DNA from: Actinostola sp. cb2023
Lineage: Eukaryota > Cnidaria > Anthozoa > Actiniaria > Actinostolidae
Length of the DNA: 64,000 nucleotides
Assembly: GCA_033675265.1 (NCBI GenBank)
Contig: JAUJYZ010001280.1
Span: 536,501-600,500 of the forward strand
Direction: 5' to 3'
This document shows positions 38,986 through 52,804 of this stretch, one piece after another. Within the stretch, counting starts at the first letter, position 1. Each line of letters starts with the position of its first letter. Both the position numbers and the translations under genes were made by a program. The notes under the pieces were generated by a model, which was not told the origin of the DNA, made no database searches, and saw nothing but the letters and a program-made list of their open reading frames with translations.

Positions 38986-41900
38986 TACCGTTAAATGCTT
39001 CAAGCGACGACATCTATGAGAGCAGTACTTTCTCCGAGTTCCTGGCAATAGACGTAGAAACAAAAATAACAAGCATTGGGATACATAGATAGGCTACTAA
39101 AGAGAGGAGTGACAATTTAAATACATGTTTGTGGAATCAGGTCAGACCAGTTTCCAAAAGTTGTGTTGTGACAAAACTATTTGTTCAGTTTTCAGTGTGT
39201 TTTCACGAGGTATAAAATACCGAATTTTCAAGTCTTTGTTTTGTTTTCGTTAAACAGTTTAGACGTGTTTGTTTTTATCAGGCCAATTGGAACTAAAAAT
39301 AGTTGTTTGTGACAATGTTGGAAGGGGCTCAAAGTCCTGCTTTTCCAACGCCAAGATTGTTTGTTCATCGTGAACAATGTTGTAGAATTAACAAAAAGAA
39401 CTATTGTAAATTAGAGACGTGGTGTTCAAGTTCCCACGGAAAACACCAGAAGTTTTAATTTGAGAGTTGGTGTTTGTAGATAAGAGAGTCTTTTTGAAAT
39501 AAAAATCACTTTAATAAGACAATGTTTGATTTGTCTGCAAATAAATTGACATGGCTTGCAACACTTTCAAAATAACTTGCCGATTTGATTACTAGCGAAC
39601 GTGCGCTAGATTAACAAAATGTTGACTTAACTTAAACTCGAATATCCAAAGTATATTACAATGTGTTCTGTCGGATGCCTACTAATAGTTCTTCTATAGT
39701 AAACAGCGGTATTAGAGTCATGAATACCCGGCCATTTTCCTTTAGAAGGTGGGACATTGTCCAGCCGAGCAGGTCATTTTGTTAGTGAACTTGCTTCAAA
39801 TGTGGCGATATTTTTTGGCAAAATGCAGAATACTATTTTGAACTTGAATATTCTGTCTAGACTGTGTGAAGATTAAGAGATGACCATGAAAGATATTTCG
39901 TTGTTTTCTGACCCGAAACACAGCCATGGGTCATGCCAGTTACTTCCCCAGCAAGGAGCACTTGGCTTCACTGTGACAAGCTTTTCCACGTCGATAGCGT
40001 GAACAAATGATTTTATGATAAAGACAATAAAAAACCTTGTAGTAATCAATAATTGACAAGCATTTTTCAATCGTCTAATACGGTTGCGTACATGGACTGC
40101 TAATCAGCTAGATTTAGATGCGTTTGGAATCGTTCAAAGTTAATATGCTCAAGTGCATTCCTCATTTGAATTTCTGGCCACAGAATAAAAAGAAGAAAAG
40201 TTTGTTTTGTTAAGAATTGAAATATGTTTTCGGTGCAGCTAATAACGCGGTCAATTGAACAAATACCCCATGTGGATGTGATAGCGGGTTTTTCATTGTA
40301 TACTAAGCTAAGTTTACAGTTGGAAAAATGGCGGGCCGGGAAGAGAAATTAAAACCGGTGCGCGCGCGCGAATCCATAAAATGGCGCGAAAATATTGTCG
40401 ATGACAAAATGGCACGAAGAGAAAACAGCCGGCTCGCGTTTCTACGATAGTAAGAGATGGCGGGAAAAGCTGAACTATCTTTTCAGTTAAAAACAGCGTT
40501 TTATTTTACTTTATAGTGCTTAACAGGATAACTCGTTGTTTAGGAAATGAAAATATCTTTATCGGTGAACAAAACAGCATTCGCGTGCGGAGACGTAAAT
40601 TTAGTCTGTGTCTACATAAATGCGTTAATATATTTTATCTTACTCAGTGCAAGTTGCGGCTATTATTCAACACTAAAAACCTAGAATTTTCTACTGATAA
40701 AAACGAATTTACCTTTTGTCAACATTTGTGTTGAAACACCGAAAATAAACCTTTGGTTTTATAAGATTTGGTGGAAGATTATTTGCGGCTCAGCTGTATA
40801 TTATTCAAGCCTCAAAAAATTGAAAATTCGTATCTACCTTAAATGACAGTGTGAAGGGTTTAATAAGAATATCATTTCGCGAAAATAATTGAGATTGACA
40901 GGACGCATGACTAGCAAAAGCACGATGAAACGACCCATGAAAAAGTCATATAATTACTATATTTTCACCGTTACGGTGGATGTTCATATTGAACCAGTTC
41001 GTTTTTGACACGTTCACTTAATGCAATCAAAATATCCTATTTCCAGTAAGATAAGGGAACTTATTAAATGGAGAGGATTATTGATCCACAAGGGCTCGCT
41101 CTATTGTGAACAAAGCCATTAATTAAGTTTACGAAGGATATCAGCTAAAAATGTCCTGTTTCAAATTGGAAGTCTTACAAAAATCTAAAACTGTTTGTTT
41201 ATATTTGGTATTGAGAGGATGAATGCTTAGAGGTGCTAGTAGGAGGAGTTGTTTATATATACTGTGGTTGGTAGCGTGTCAAACAGGCAGGTTTTATTGT
41301 GTGTATATGTGACTGATAAATAACTAAAGTAATCAGTCATGTAGTTCATATTTAACGCCTGTGTTCACAACACTGATAAGCAAAACCAAAGTGGGAAAAC
41401 AGAAACAGATCCAATATAAACTAAATCCCTTTTTTTTTAACACAGAGTCTATTTTAGGGCCAGTCTGACTCTTTGGATTAGGAATTTTCGAAGGTTAAAA
41501 TAAAAGTGACGTTCGATTTTGACCAAGAATGTTTGAGATTGAATCGGTCGTTGGTCCAAAAGTGATCCTTCTCGAACCATATTTCGTACGCCTTACAATT
41601 ACCGCCAGAACGCGCGCGCGCAAATAGAATGCAGAAACAAAACTGAACTGAATCAATGGTAAAAATTTCCTTACTAATTTACTCTTTTTATATTTGGCAT
41701 TTCCGGCCTTTATCGGCTAGCTCTGTGGGTCGTACTATTGTGTGCTATAATTCTTTCTTTCATTGCCACGAAGGCTATTACTGCAGCGCTGAATCTATTT
41801 TCGAGACAGGTCCCTCGATGTCCTAATTGCGCAGTCGGTGAATACAAAACATCCACAACGTGACGTCAAAGTAGCCTCATTGCTAAGGTCTTCAGTTCTG

Positions 41901-44826
41901 TTTTTAACCTTGAAGGGATCCCGCAGCCCCCGCATCGACCTGGCAAAAACCACCACATCCCGACTATTTCTCCGTTTGACTGAAAAAGTTTTCATTTGTC
42001 TGGTCGACTGACGACAGGCATCCAGTAATACATTCTAGAAAATGACAACGATATCACAATTCAAGATCAAAGCTTTGAATGAATGAGTTAAATACATTTT
42101 GTCTAATAGAATCAGGCGATTGTACCGGCTCTTCTACTTTATAGGGCCATCAGACTATGCGTCAAGTCGCGCTGGCAAAAAGCGTTGGTACTGAAGTCGT
42201 TTTCAGATATAGCGCATTTCACAACGATGTCTCAGTACGCTTTACATGTATCATTTTTGTCGGACCGCCATTGAAGGCGCATTCAGTTTTTCAGTATCGT
42301 GAGAGAAGTTAGCGTAGTCACAGCCAGGGTTTGTTACGTCCTCATGATCAGTGCTTTAATTTTGTGTGTCGGCCCGGACTGGGTTCGCACAACAGACTGA
42401 TACTCAACCAACTGGCCATATATGGGCGGCGCCGGGGTTGCAAGTATCTCACTGATACAAAAGTAGTACATGGAACATTCTAGTAGTTGATCAGTGAAAA
42501 GAATCCCGATCATCAATTACGGGTTTCAGTACAACTTCGGTATTGTTCGCAAGGCAAACGAATTACGTAACTGTATCGCCTACATCTAATTCCTGATATG
42601 CTCGTGCCTGATATCAGTTTTCGATATATACTTCGTCGCGTGTATATTAACCTGCAATAGAACTGAGCCGATAAAAATACTTTACTTCGATTATTTTTGA
42701 AAATGTGCAACACTTTGGATATAGTCTCCTACGCAGCCGTTCCTGTGGTTGGGTATTCTGCTGCAGTTATAACCCCACCCCTCCCCCTTGGAGTGATAGA
42801 GTATACTTGAAGTCAGACACCTCTGAGCTAAAAGCGGTTAATTTCTGTTCTCGTTAAGTTGGTAATCTGTTATGTCTGCTTTGTCATAATCCAAGATTAA
42901 GTTCACTTTTGTCCATTGATTCCCTGTAATCTGGTATTGAAGTTAAGATTACACTGTTAAACAGTCATTATCAATGCGCTTACGATCGATCACTACACGG
43001 CAATGATGTTCACTAGAACTAGAGATAGTATAGGCGAAGCTATTGGGAACGCCAATTCCCTCTAAGAACGTTGCCTGGTAGTTCTGCCTGTATTCTATTC
43101 CTGTAGTGTTTATATATCCCACTTTAGCGCGCTGCGGTGTCGGACAATGATGTAATTGATTGTCTGGCAACTAGAACTATTAACAGACTATTGATATATC
43201 CTTTAATAACCACTATAAAGACGGCCCAAAATAACCTCATCGATTTCTCGCGATACCAAACATTAAGCAAGGCTAATTAAGGTCGTCTGAGGCAGTTGAA
43301 GATGTATTTGCAGCGTCTATATCACAGTTGTCTGATTCCTATACAGAGAAGGGTGGAAAGGAGAGCCGGGACGTATGGAGGAGTGTAAATAATAATAATA
43401 ATAGTAATAATACTTTATTTGTTAAAAAACGCATTTCAAAAAAACTCGATGCTTTAAAAAAAAAAAAAAAAAAAAATTTCAAGTTTTTTAACAATGTCAA
43501 TAAAGTTAATTCCCAATAAAGTTGATTCCTTAAACTAATCAGTAAAGATGAGTAACATAAAAACAAAGCAAAAGATAAGGAAGACGAGAGTCGTGAAGTG
43601 TAGTACGAAGAGAGAAGAGAGATCAAAAGACCGTTCAATCAAGGACTACAGTTGCCATGGTGACGGTCCTACGTCACGACCACTCGCGGAAGAACTCAAC
43701 GAAATCGCTTCCTGTGGTATCATCGGAAATATTTAGCTTCAAACAATGAGATCACGAGGGCACAGTCATTATCGAGCTCCTTATGCTTCACGTCTCTGGA
43801 ATGACAACCTTCAAGAAACAAACTTGAACAATCGCGCCTTAAATAGCGGTTCGTAAAAAAAATATACACCAATGTCAAAAATTGTTGTTTCGGAACAACA
43901 AACAACAAGCCAAGACCGCAGAGGACGACGGTAGTTTTATGTGGTAATTAATTTATTCATATATCGGTATAATAGTTTTACATATGACCAACTACATGTA
44001 CACCAGCGCTATGTCCAGTAAGTCTGCTTCAATGAACGTGTGTTTGCATCCTCTTGGCTTGTTGCTTGTTCCTTTTGATGGCGACAGTATTTTTTTTGAA
44101 ATTGGTGTGAACCAAAGCGCATAAAGACGCTGTGAAATGCACTGTAGAGAAACGTTGTCTTCAGGAAATAGTTATTGTACTAATCGTTCTCTAGAACCGT
44201 ACCCGGAAATGCGAGAACAATAGAACGCACTTAGAAAGTCCTTAATCCTTGACGGTGGTTGGACGCTATGCTCTCAGACCCGGAAACACGCACGGTTTGC
44301 TGTGTCGCTTGAGGAAAATAACGGAATGGTTGCACACATTGTATGGTGTATAGGAATTGATAGCTAATGGATACATCAACGGGAGTTCTTTGACTATAAA
44401 ATCCAAAGCATAGAAAGCAAAAATAGGTGGAGAAAGAGGTGCAGCTAGCGAGCTAAGAGGGTTGTAATCTGTGTAAGTTAAACCGGATAGAGGGCAGTGT
44501 TTGTTATCTGTCAGTCACAACATCGCTTAGATATGAAAAATGAGTCATTTTGTATATTCAGGATGTAATTTAGACATAAGTCTCGCTTCAACGCAGAATT
44601 ATTAATTCTCTCTCTATTTCAGTTCAGTTCTTTCTTTGACATACGCACATACATTCTTTATTTGGTAATGAAGGCTAAAGACACAGCATACAAAACTGAT
44701 GTGGACCTGCAGCAATAAATGATCTAGTAATTGTAGAGTATAACATTAAACATAAATATACTAAATGTACGGGAATTGCCTTGAATAAGATAAATAATAA
44801 TAGTAATAATCTTTAATCCAACAAAT

Positions 44827-45011
44827 ACAGTATGTGGTTCTAATTGTGAACACTGTTCAGTTAATGTGTACCCTGGGTAGCAGAGACTATTATTTTATCT
44901 CTCTCTAAACTCTACGAGAGTGCCTTCGGCTCGAGAGAGAAAAAATAATAGTCTCTGGTAACCAGAGTACACATTAACTGAACAGTGTTCACAATTAGAA
45001 CCACATACTGT
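44827..45011. mobile_element. 185-bp palindromic MITE, ACAGTATGTGGTTC ends
   Basis: Arms of about 79 bp: GTGGTTCTAATTGTGAACAC on the left is exactly inverted on the right, with a few mismatches towards the centre (GCAGAGACTATTATT / AATAATAGTCTCTGG) and a GAGTGCCTTCGGCTC core. Confidence 0.85.
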
Positions 45012-45787
45012 ACCAATTGGTACATAGGATGAATACAAAGAACATGTCAGTACAACTATTAAATATAGCCGTTAAGATACAATAACAATATTTTGCAACT
45101 ACTTTCATAACAGAATCATATTAAATTACTAATATGAAATATAAAATATAAAATAATTAAAATTTAAGATTTATCAGCTCTCGGTGCCGCACCACGTGAG
45201 TCAGGCAACAAATCTGATTGGATGAAACGAATCATTCCATCTTATTTTCTCGCGTTTTGATTGGCCCAAATAAGAGGAAGCCATTCAACTGCTGTGACGC
45301 GAGCCAACGGTGGCATATTTGCTAAGATATCTTTCTTTCTAATATAAGAACACGACTATTAACATTTGCCAAACGTTTTAAATGCTTGACCATATTAGAC
45401 TAACACTTCTGAGGCCGGCACACCTCGTAGCATGAACGGTTGGATTGTTAGTTCGGCACTGACAAAAGCCCACTCACAGCTAAATATAGACATCAAGATA
45501 GCGCGCCAAAGCATGTTTTGCGGTGACGGAGACAATTTGTCATTCATATGGAGGCTAAATGTCAATGTAACGACTTGAAACATGACGTTAGTAATACACT
45601 TCCTTACATGGATCAATGTCAGAAAGATCGATTAGATCTTGCGTGGTTTTCGCCTCAAACGACAAAGGAAAACAGTCTGTAGTATAGCCAGAACTCGGCG
45701 ATACTTCTTGACTTGAGGACCTCTTCCGATTGGAAACTCCTATTTTAGTCATTTCTTTAGGTACTTGTTGTTCAAAGCGTACATAGT

Positions 45788-45902
45788 CAGTTTAGCTAAC
45801 CGCTTGATAAACCCTTATCCATCGGGCAATTCAGTGGTTGATGCCGTTAGCCAATGAATTATCCATTGGATAAGGACTATTCATCCAACAGATAGCAGGC
45901 TA
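45788..45902. mobile_element. GGATAAG/CTTATCC MITE, copy 1
   Basis: CCCTTATCCATCGGGCAATT and AATGAATTATCCATTGGATAAGG are inverted and nested. A related palindrome with CTATCCACAGGATAAG lies at 55,215-55,335. Short non-coding element. Confidence 0.55.
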
Positions 45903-47103
45903 TCAACTCTATGAACAAACTAGCGCCAGGTGCATTTCGCTTTGCTTGGCTGACATCACGTATACCGGATTCCACAGAGAAACACAGTCAAGATAATCGT
46001 ATGCAACACGGACACCATAAATCATTAAAAGGTTAAACGCGTTAACAGTGTAGGAAATACATCTAGGAAGTCGTTTTGTTCCAAGGCCGAGTGAACTTGG
46101 CATCTGCTCTGTCCGGCAAGCACGTCGATGATTCATGCGCGTGCTGCCACCGGGAATGCACGCGTATCACGTGACGTCTTTGGCTCGCGAGGCTGTTTGG
46201 AGAACCGCAACGAGAATCTAGAAGTGTGAAAATATGATAAGATTTTAGGGTGTAATCGTCTGAAGAGAGCTAGCCGAACATTTCCTTGTTTGAAAACTGA
46301 AACTACTCCTGTACTCTGACATTGATACTATTGAGCGATGCCATGAAACTAAGATGGCGGCGAAGTGACTATACGCTTTATAGTAATAATAACTTGGGGG
46401 GAGGAGAGGAACTACTCATCCTTCCTTGCAGTCCGCGGCTGCCCGCGGCTGACTGAATAACGAAGGACGCAGCTCAACGTGGCTGAGTCGAAGGCATATC
46501 AAAAAGGCGCATGATGCTGCCACCATGTACGACCCATGTTTGACCACGGTACACCTCAGATAAGACTACTGTTGCCAAGGTTCAGAGATATATACTGCGA
46601 CCAAACTAACTCTTTATTAGTTTAAATAGCATTACTTCTCTCTGAGATGTGATAAATTGTATTTTATTGTGCCTAAAAGTTGGACAGAGGTACCTATGGA
46701 AAACACATAGCCCTCAGTAATATCAATGCTATAGCTCTCTAGTGCGTCCATATTGCTGCAATGATACATTGTTATCTCGGTTGCATACCGGCCACCTAAA
46801 ACAGCTCAGGTCTTTTCGTTTCTGGAGCGGTATCGAAAGATATATCCTCTTGGTTACGCTTACATTGCCTGTGCTTTGCCTGGCAGAATCAGCTCGTAAC
46901 GTTTGTTACGGGTGTGAGAAGTAATCACAATATCCGCCATGTTTGTCAGTCGGTTCTTCTTCCTCAGACCTAAACCTCTCCCCACCTCCTCCCCCATCGT
47001 TCTAAGGTAGAACATTTTCTAAAAATATAGATGACTTTGCGTGAATAAAGAAAGCATAACAATTGTAAGATTATGAACATTTTTTCAACTGACTTTGCAT
47101 TTG

Positions 47104-47212
47104 AAGTAGGTCTTGGGTACACAGGTACTTCCGTAGGGAGTACGTCTTGTTCTAAGTAGGTCTTGGGTAGCTTTCTTCACAGGTACTTCCGTAGGGAGTA
47201 CGTTCTAAGCTA
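47104..47212 (+). repeat. ~52-bp tandem duplication
   Basis: AAGTAGGTCTTGGGTA, then ACAGGTACTTCCGTAGGGAG and TACGT, occurs twice in tandem; the second copy has about 9 extra bases (GCTTTCTTC). Confidence 0.85.
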
Positions 47213-47316
47213 AGTACAATACACAATGATTCTCGACTGTTTGGTCCATGGTTTAGTGTCACAAAAGGCTACATTTTATGCTCTCTAGTTTGTCTTCGTT
47301 CTTAGCTCGATTTACG

Positions 47317-47487
47317 CCGGTTACAGACTCGCAAGTTTTCTATGACTGATAAGTTTTGCATTGACAAGTTTGATTTGCTCGTCTGTAAAGGTTTTTTTTA
47401 CAGACGAGCAGATTTCCTTCACAGGGAAGCAAATAAACCTTGTCAGTGCAAAACGTGCCATAGAAAACTTGCTTGTATGTAACCGCC
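47317..47487. mobile_element. Palindromic element, GGCGGTTACA-type ends
   Basis: Arms 47,319-47,388 and 47,397-47,487 are inverted (GCAAGTTTTCTATG / CATAGAAAACTTGC; GCTCGTCTGTAAA / TTTACAGACGAGC) with a tiny central loop; the right arm has a ~20-nt extra segment. Confidence 0.75.
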
Positions 47488-49083
47488 TTTATTCGTACCG
47501 ATTATAAACATCGTCCCCTCCTCGTGGATGGAGCTGTGGGACGACCATTCAGCCATAAAAGATGTAACGACAGAACTCATTACGGCCTAAACCCCTCTAT
47601 CTTCCAATTAACTTAAACAACTTGAAAACTAATGAACGCTAAATGCGAATGTAGTTGACATGTTATTTTAATGAAAAACTCTCCTTTATAATCATTACAA
47701 GATACCCCAAAGGAAATTAAACCGTCCTCCGCTGATAAGCCATTATGAAAACTATGGATAATATTCATGAAAAACAAAGTGTACACTTAATAAACACTGC
47801 GATAGACACCGATACTTAAGCATAATTAGCTCGAAATGAAAAGGAAAAGCAATAACGAGCCGTAAACGTGGTCCAATCATAATGTCTTGGCGTCAGATAT
47901 TAAGCTGTCAGCAGGACGAGCTTCGTCGTTGACAGAAGACGCCTTTGGTCTTGCCGAAGGGATACAGGGATGAATTATGTTGCGGCGTCGCTGGCTTAAT
48001 TGTTGGTCTTTTGGCTGCAATATTGAATAAAGAAGTTCGGGAGAAACCGAAAATATTTGCTGAAAGATTTTAAATAATAATCACGTTGAAATCCTAGCTC
48101 TTGCACTGTTTGTAGTCTGTTTAAAAGTGCTTGTTTCTACATGTATGCGATTTGGAAATGTTGTACGTTGAATATTGCGCGGTTTGTGGCTCGTTTTTCC
48201 TTACTGAACGTGAGAGTGAAGCTGCAAAAAGCAGTCTCAGAAGTCAATCTCCTTTTCGGTACTCTCCAAATGTCTTCCCTACCAACGATTAGTATCTATA
48301 GCCTGTGGTTACTTTAGTCTAAACAAGGGAGTATTTGGAAGACAACACATGACTGCATAACGCCCGACATTGTGAACGAAATCCCATAGTAGTCGAGATA
48401 GCCATCTCGTTGGTCAGGCTGCGTCGGTCAAATAAACTCCAAAGAAAAAAGTAAATTTAATAAAACTTTCACAATAAGTTCTTTTGACGACGGTAATTAG
48501 ATGTCGTAATCTTAATCTACACACGAGCTGAGATGGATATTACTAGACTGGGCTAACGCATAAGCGGCGCGCACAAAGCAAGAAGAGCAAACATCACTGC
48601 GCCACAAACTATGTCCATCGTTAATAGTTGATTTGTTACGAGAAAATGTCTTTATTGGAAACTCTGGCATGGCTTAATTTCATTAGTATTTGCCGTACTA
48701 CCGGCGACTTGGATCTGGTCGCACTAGCTTGCTAATCACGCCAAGCGAACAAGGCTTTCTGGAGGGCTTAACAAAGCTTACTGCTCACAACTCGGGTGGA
48801 TTACGAGAAGAATACGAGCAACAAAGAAATTAAACACTCAAATTTTATTTGGTTTAAACTGTTGACGAATCGATGTGACTGTAATTACACGGGCAAGACA
48901 ATTACTTAGATGAGATTACGACACCTGTGGGAAGATAGGCGTGGCCGACATGTGCATGTGTTCATGATAAGACGCCGATACATGACCGATAAAACACCGA
49001 TATACAAAATATCGTATAGTCGATATATCACCGATAGACTAAATACCGTATAGCCGATTTATCCCCGATAGACTAAATGCCGT

Positions 49084-49170
49084 ATAATAATAATAATAAT
49101 AATAATAATTTATTCATTTATATTGCGCAAATATCAGTCGTAAAAATTTTCAAATGCGCATTACAATGGT
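49084..49170 (+). repeat. ATTATT-anchored TATATTGCGC repeat
   Basis: (AATAAT)n followed by TTTATTCATTTATATTGCGC and ATGCGCATTACA. Related units occur at 29,980, 52,277 (TTCTTATATAGCGCATTTC), 14,540-14,620 and 31,690-31,775 (inverted). A short dispersed element tied to a trinucleotide microsatellite, SINE- or MITE-like. Confidence 0.6.
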
Positions 49171-49311
49171 ATGCAATAATATAGCCGATATATGAAACGC
49201 CCGATCTACTGCCTCGACAAAATATCGTATTCCTGGTTTGCACGTGACGTCATGGCGGCCATGTTGGTTCCCTATAGCAAGGCATTCCTCATTACCGAGT
49301 GCTTAAATGTA

Positions 49312-49858
49312 TGGAAGAAGATACGGCAAGTCTCCAATGCGACTTGGATAAGTTAGTGGCCTGGAGTAATGATTGGCAATTGAAGTTTAATAGTGTGAGG
49401 TAATGCGAATAACTCATAAAAAAGATTCTTCAAAACCACAGTACGTACAGAATACTGAGGAATTTATCTTACTTCAAATCTCTCATGGTCATTGCAAACT
49501 GCATGAGAAAAGTGCAAGCAAAGCAAATTCTGTTCTTGGCTTTTTAAAGAGGGTGGTTGGTACCAAAAGTACAAAGATATTCTCCAAACTCTACAAGTGC
49601 ATGGTTCGCCCAATCCTAGAATACTGTGCACCAGTATGGAGTCCGCACTTAAAGAAGAACATCTCAAGACTTGAGAAGGTACAAAGACGTGCATCAAATT
49701 AAAGTGTGCTTTAGGCGAGAAGGGAAAAGACCTGTGTTATGAAGAGAGACTTGGCATTCTAGGATAGCCAACCCTGGAGAAAAGGCGTGACTTCTTATCA
49801 CTAACAGAATGCTATAGAATCTTTTAAAAGTAGGCTTAAAAAACACATATTCAATTAG
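49312..49858 (+). pseudogene. Degraded LINE reverse-transcriptase C-terminal fragment
   Basis: Frames read in order SLQCDLDKLVAWSNDWQLKF (about 49,330), CEVMRITHKK, then LYKCMVRPILEYCAPVWSPH and LEKVQRRAS (49,585-49,700), then YEERLGILG and LEKRRDFLSLTECYRI, and finally SFKSRLKKHIFN with a stop. This order is typical of the end of RT and its tail in jockey/CR1-like non-LTR retrotransposons. A one-base loss near 49,398, a frameshift after 49,700 and an in-frame TAG make it dead. The 5' part of the element is absent. Confidence 0.88.
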
Positions 49859-50032
49859 GCCTATATTATGATATATGTCAAGATGTGATATCTCTAGTTC
49901 TAGTAATAAATTTAGAATATATTGTAAATAATTAGAGTCCATATATATATTTTAATAGTATTTTTATTTATATATATATATATATACAATTTTATGTATT
50001 TTATTATATTTATTTGTTTATCTTTTTTGTTG

Positions 50033-50336
50033 GGAGATATCCTCGATAGGGTTAACCTCTGATATCTCTTTTCATTGTATTGTATTGATGTATTAATATT
50101 AATGAATAAAGTATTATATTATAGTTATGAGTACTTGGGAGATATCCTCGATAGGGTTAACCTCTGATATCTCCTTTCATTGTATTGATATTGATGTATT
50201 AATATTAATGAATAAAGTATTATTATTATAGTTATGAGTACTTGGGAGATATCCTTGATAGGGTTAACCTCTGATATCTCCTTTCATTGTATTGATATTG
50301 ATGTATTAATATTAATGAATAAAGTATTATTATTAG
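50033..50336 (+). repeat. LINE 3' UTR: three ~105-bp tandem units with a GGAGATATC hairpin
   Basis: Units start at 50,033, 50,138 and 50,245. Each begins GGAGATATC, has GGGTTAACC, then GATATCTCC (the inverse of the start), and ends AATGAATAAAGTATTATTAT. The array lies about 175 nt after the RT stop, in the place of a 3' UTR. Confidence 0.9.
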
Positions 50337-51654
50337 CTTCTCTTGTTTGTACCATGCACCAACGTTATGGCCGCTGCGTCTTTGTAATTGAAATCTCTAG
50401 GGACTGATTGCAACTCGGCAATCAGCAATAAATAAAATGCCGACAGGCAAAATATCTCATAGCCGATGCATGAGCGATGAAACATACCATCACATGCCAT
50501 CCTACAGACAAGATATCATACGGGCCTAGTCAGCACATGATTGATAAATGGCCGCAACAGAGTCTGATAATAATAATAATAATAATAATTTATTTCAAGT
50601 CGATAACGTAGGGAGTGGTTACCCAATCTCCCGAGCCAGAGGCTCATGTAAAAAAACGCTCGACTATAACTTACAATCGTATATCTGAATCGTATGGGGC
50701 CACAAAGACACCGAGCACTAATCGACAGAGAAGGTACAGGAGAAATTTCATGTCTCACCGAATGCAGGTTAGAGGGAACAAGACGTAGTGTGACTCAACC
50801 TACGTGTACCGCGGGAATGGGACGAGGAGCCTCTGTCTAGCAGGGTACGGTACGTGTGACTAATGACTGCAGTCAGCGGTCGGTAGCGAGTGCAATGCTT
50901 GGGCTACCTGTGGTCAGCGGTATTGCAGGACAGCGAAAAGCTGCTGTATATTATTTTAGAATTTATTGGATTTTCATAAAGGAAAATAACAACAAAATAG
51001 TCGGCTGTACATACAACAACTGGTGCCAACAAACAACAACAATCGCATCGAACGCGCGCCATGGGGATAGAGGGACACACTAACTATTAAGAGGAGATTT
51101 TTTACGAACGCGCGTATTGAGCGCCAAAAACCAATAGCATATATATTTTTTCAAGGTTGCTTTAGCAAAGAGTTCAAGTTATTTGGGATGGTTTTTTCAC
51201 TGGTAAAAGTGAAATTAGAGTGTTAATCCAAAGTGAAAATTTGATTTGAAAACTGTCCACATGGGCTAGATCTGTATATTTGCTAGTATTGCTGATGTTT
51301 TCCCCTGAACTTAGCTCAAATTTGAAACAAAAAGCAGGAAAACCCTTTGTACAACGCGAAAACAGCTTTAAACAGACAATTTACTTTGTTTTTAATAGTT
51401 TGTGCTTAGTTAAAATAAAATTAGAGTGTTAATCCAAATCGATTAGCCGAAAGTCAAACTGTTCAAAAGCGCTCGTTTTTGGCAGGTAACCCACGCGGAT
51501 ATTACGCGATGTTCAAATAAATATCCACTTAAGTTCAATAATGCATTTTCATTTTTGTTTTCATTTATTTATTCCGAATATATATTTTCCCAGAGAAAAA
51601 GCCATTATTCTGTTATTCATGTAATAGATACAAATCCAGGTCCCACGAAATAAT

Positions 51655-51870
51655 CGTCGGTCATCCACGAGTACACATCGATTAGCCGGGTAACCCACGA
51701 GTATATATCGAGTTAGCTCGGGTAACCCACGATGATGATATATCGATTAGCCGGGTAACCCACGAGTCACATATCGATTAGCCGGGTAACCCACGAGTAT
51801 ATATCGTTAGCCATGATGTATGATTACGAGTATATATCGATTAGCCGGGTAACCCACGAGTATATATTGA
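51655..51870 (+). repeat. ~33-bp minisatellite, TTAGCCGGGTAACCCACGAG
   Basis: About seven units of ATATATCGATTAGCC plus GGGTAACCCACGAGT with indels. GGGTAACCC is itself palindromic. Confidence 0.9.
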
Positions 51871-52099
51871 AGCAATTTCAATGGCGCAACCAACGACAGC
51901 TCCGAATAGATTACCCCAGAGAACAAGCCATGAGAGATGTTTATAGATTGTCAGAGTCACAAACTGTAGAGAGAAGAAGAGAAGAACAATGACGATGGTG
52001 GTGATGGTAAATGAATGACGTTAGCTCCGTGTTTACTGATGGTACCGATAATCGCTCTCGTTATTCAGGTAACTGTACTCGTGAACGGAGCACATGGAA

Positions 52100-52440
52100 A
52101 AAGATGACATTGGTGGTGATCTTGGTGATGAATGATGATGATTACGAAAGTGATGACGATGATTATGGTATGGTTACGGTGATAATGATGAGGACGATGA
52201 CAAGAACAGCGGCGATGACTGACGTTGATGGTACTAATGATGATGATGATGAAACCAAACAGTGAAAAATAAGCGTAATAATAATAAGTCAGTTCTTATA
52301 TAGCGCATTTCACATTGTTTCAATGCGCTTTACAACCGATGGAGGACTTTTTCGTGCTGCATATGATAGTATGGTATGTCATGCACCGATGATGATGATG
52401 ATCGATGATGATCGATGATGATGATGCTTCATGACGACCA
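52100..52440 (+). repeat. GATGAT-rich tracts with a TATATAGCGCATTTC unit
   Basis: GATGATGATG tracts at 52,128-52,250 and 52,390-52,430 flank (AATAAT)GTCAGTTCTTATATAGCGCATTTCA-type sequence at 52,276-52,335. An 84-codon frame over the first tract is Asp-rich by repetition only. Confidence 0.6.
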
Positions 52441-52804
52441 TGAGCAACAGTCATACAACAAGACAGGTCTTACCTTCTGTACTTCTCCCGGTGAAATCAG
52501 TTGTGTTCTCGTAACGATGACATCAACAATCTAAAGTAAAAAAACCATCTACAGCTTAAATCATCAACTTGAAGCCTCGTGCCGCAATGACGTATGACAG
52601 GATTTTGTGGAAGGGAAGAGGGAAGACGAAATAAAGGAGTAGGAAGAATGAGATGAAGTGGAAGGTGCTAACGTAGGTGTGGTGGTGGAAGTGGGAAGAT
52701 GTCGAAACTCTATTCAATCGACACGGTTGAAAACGAACTGCGCGCGTCGACATTTTCCCGCCATTTCCCGAGCATGCGCAGTACGTGTCTATTCAACTTC
52801 ATCC

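Larger units (their letters stand above)
38986..49300. other. Gene-poor interval downstream of the Iroquois gene
   Basis: Apart from the repeats listed separately I see no exon I can support on either strand. It holds AT-rich unique sequence, CG dinucleotide runs (CGCGCGCG near 40,366 and 41,612), a poly-A/ATT region at 43,388-43,475 and small palindromes. Because developmental genes are often flanked by enhancer-rich deserts, part of it may be Irx regulatory DNA; that is inference from context only. Confidence 0.5.
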
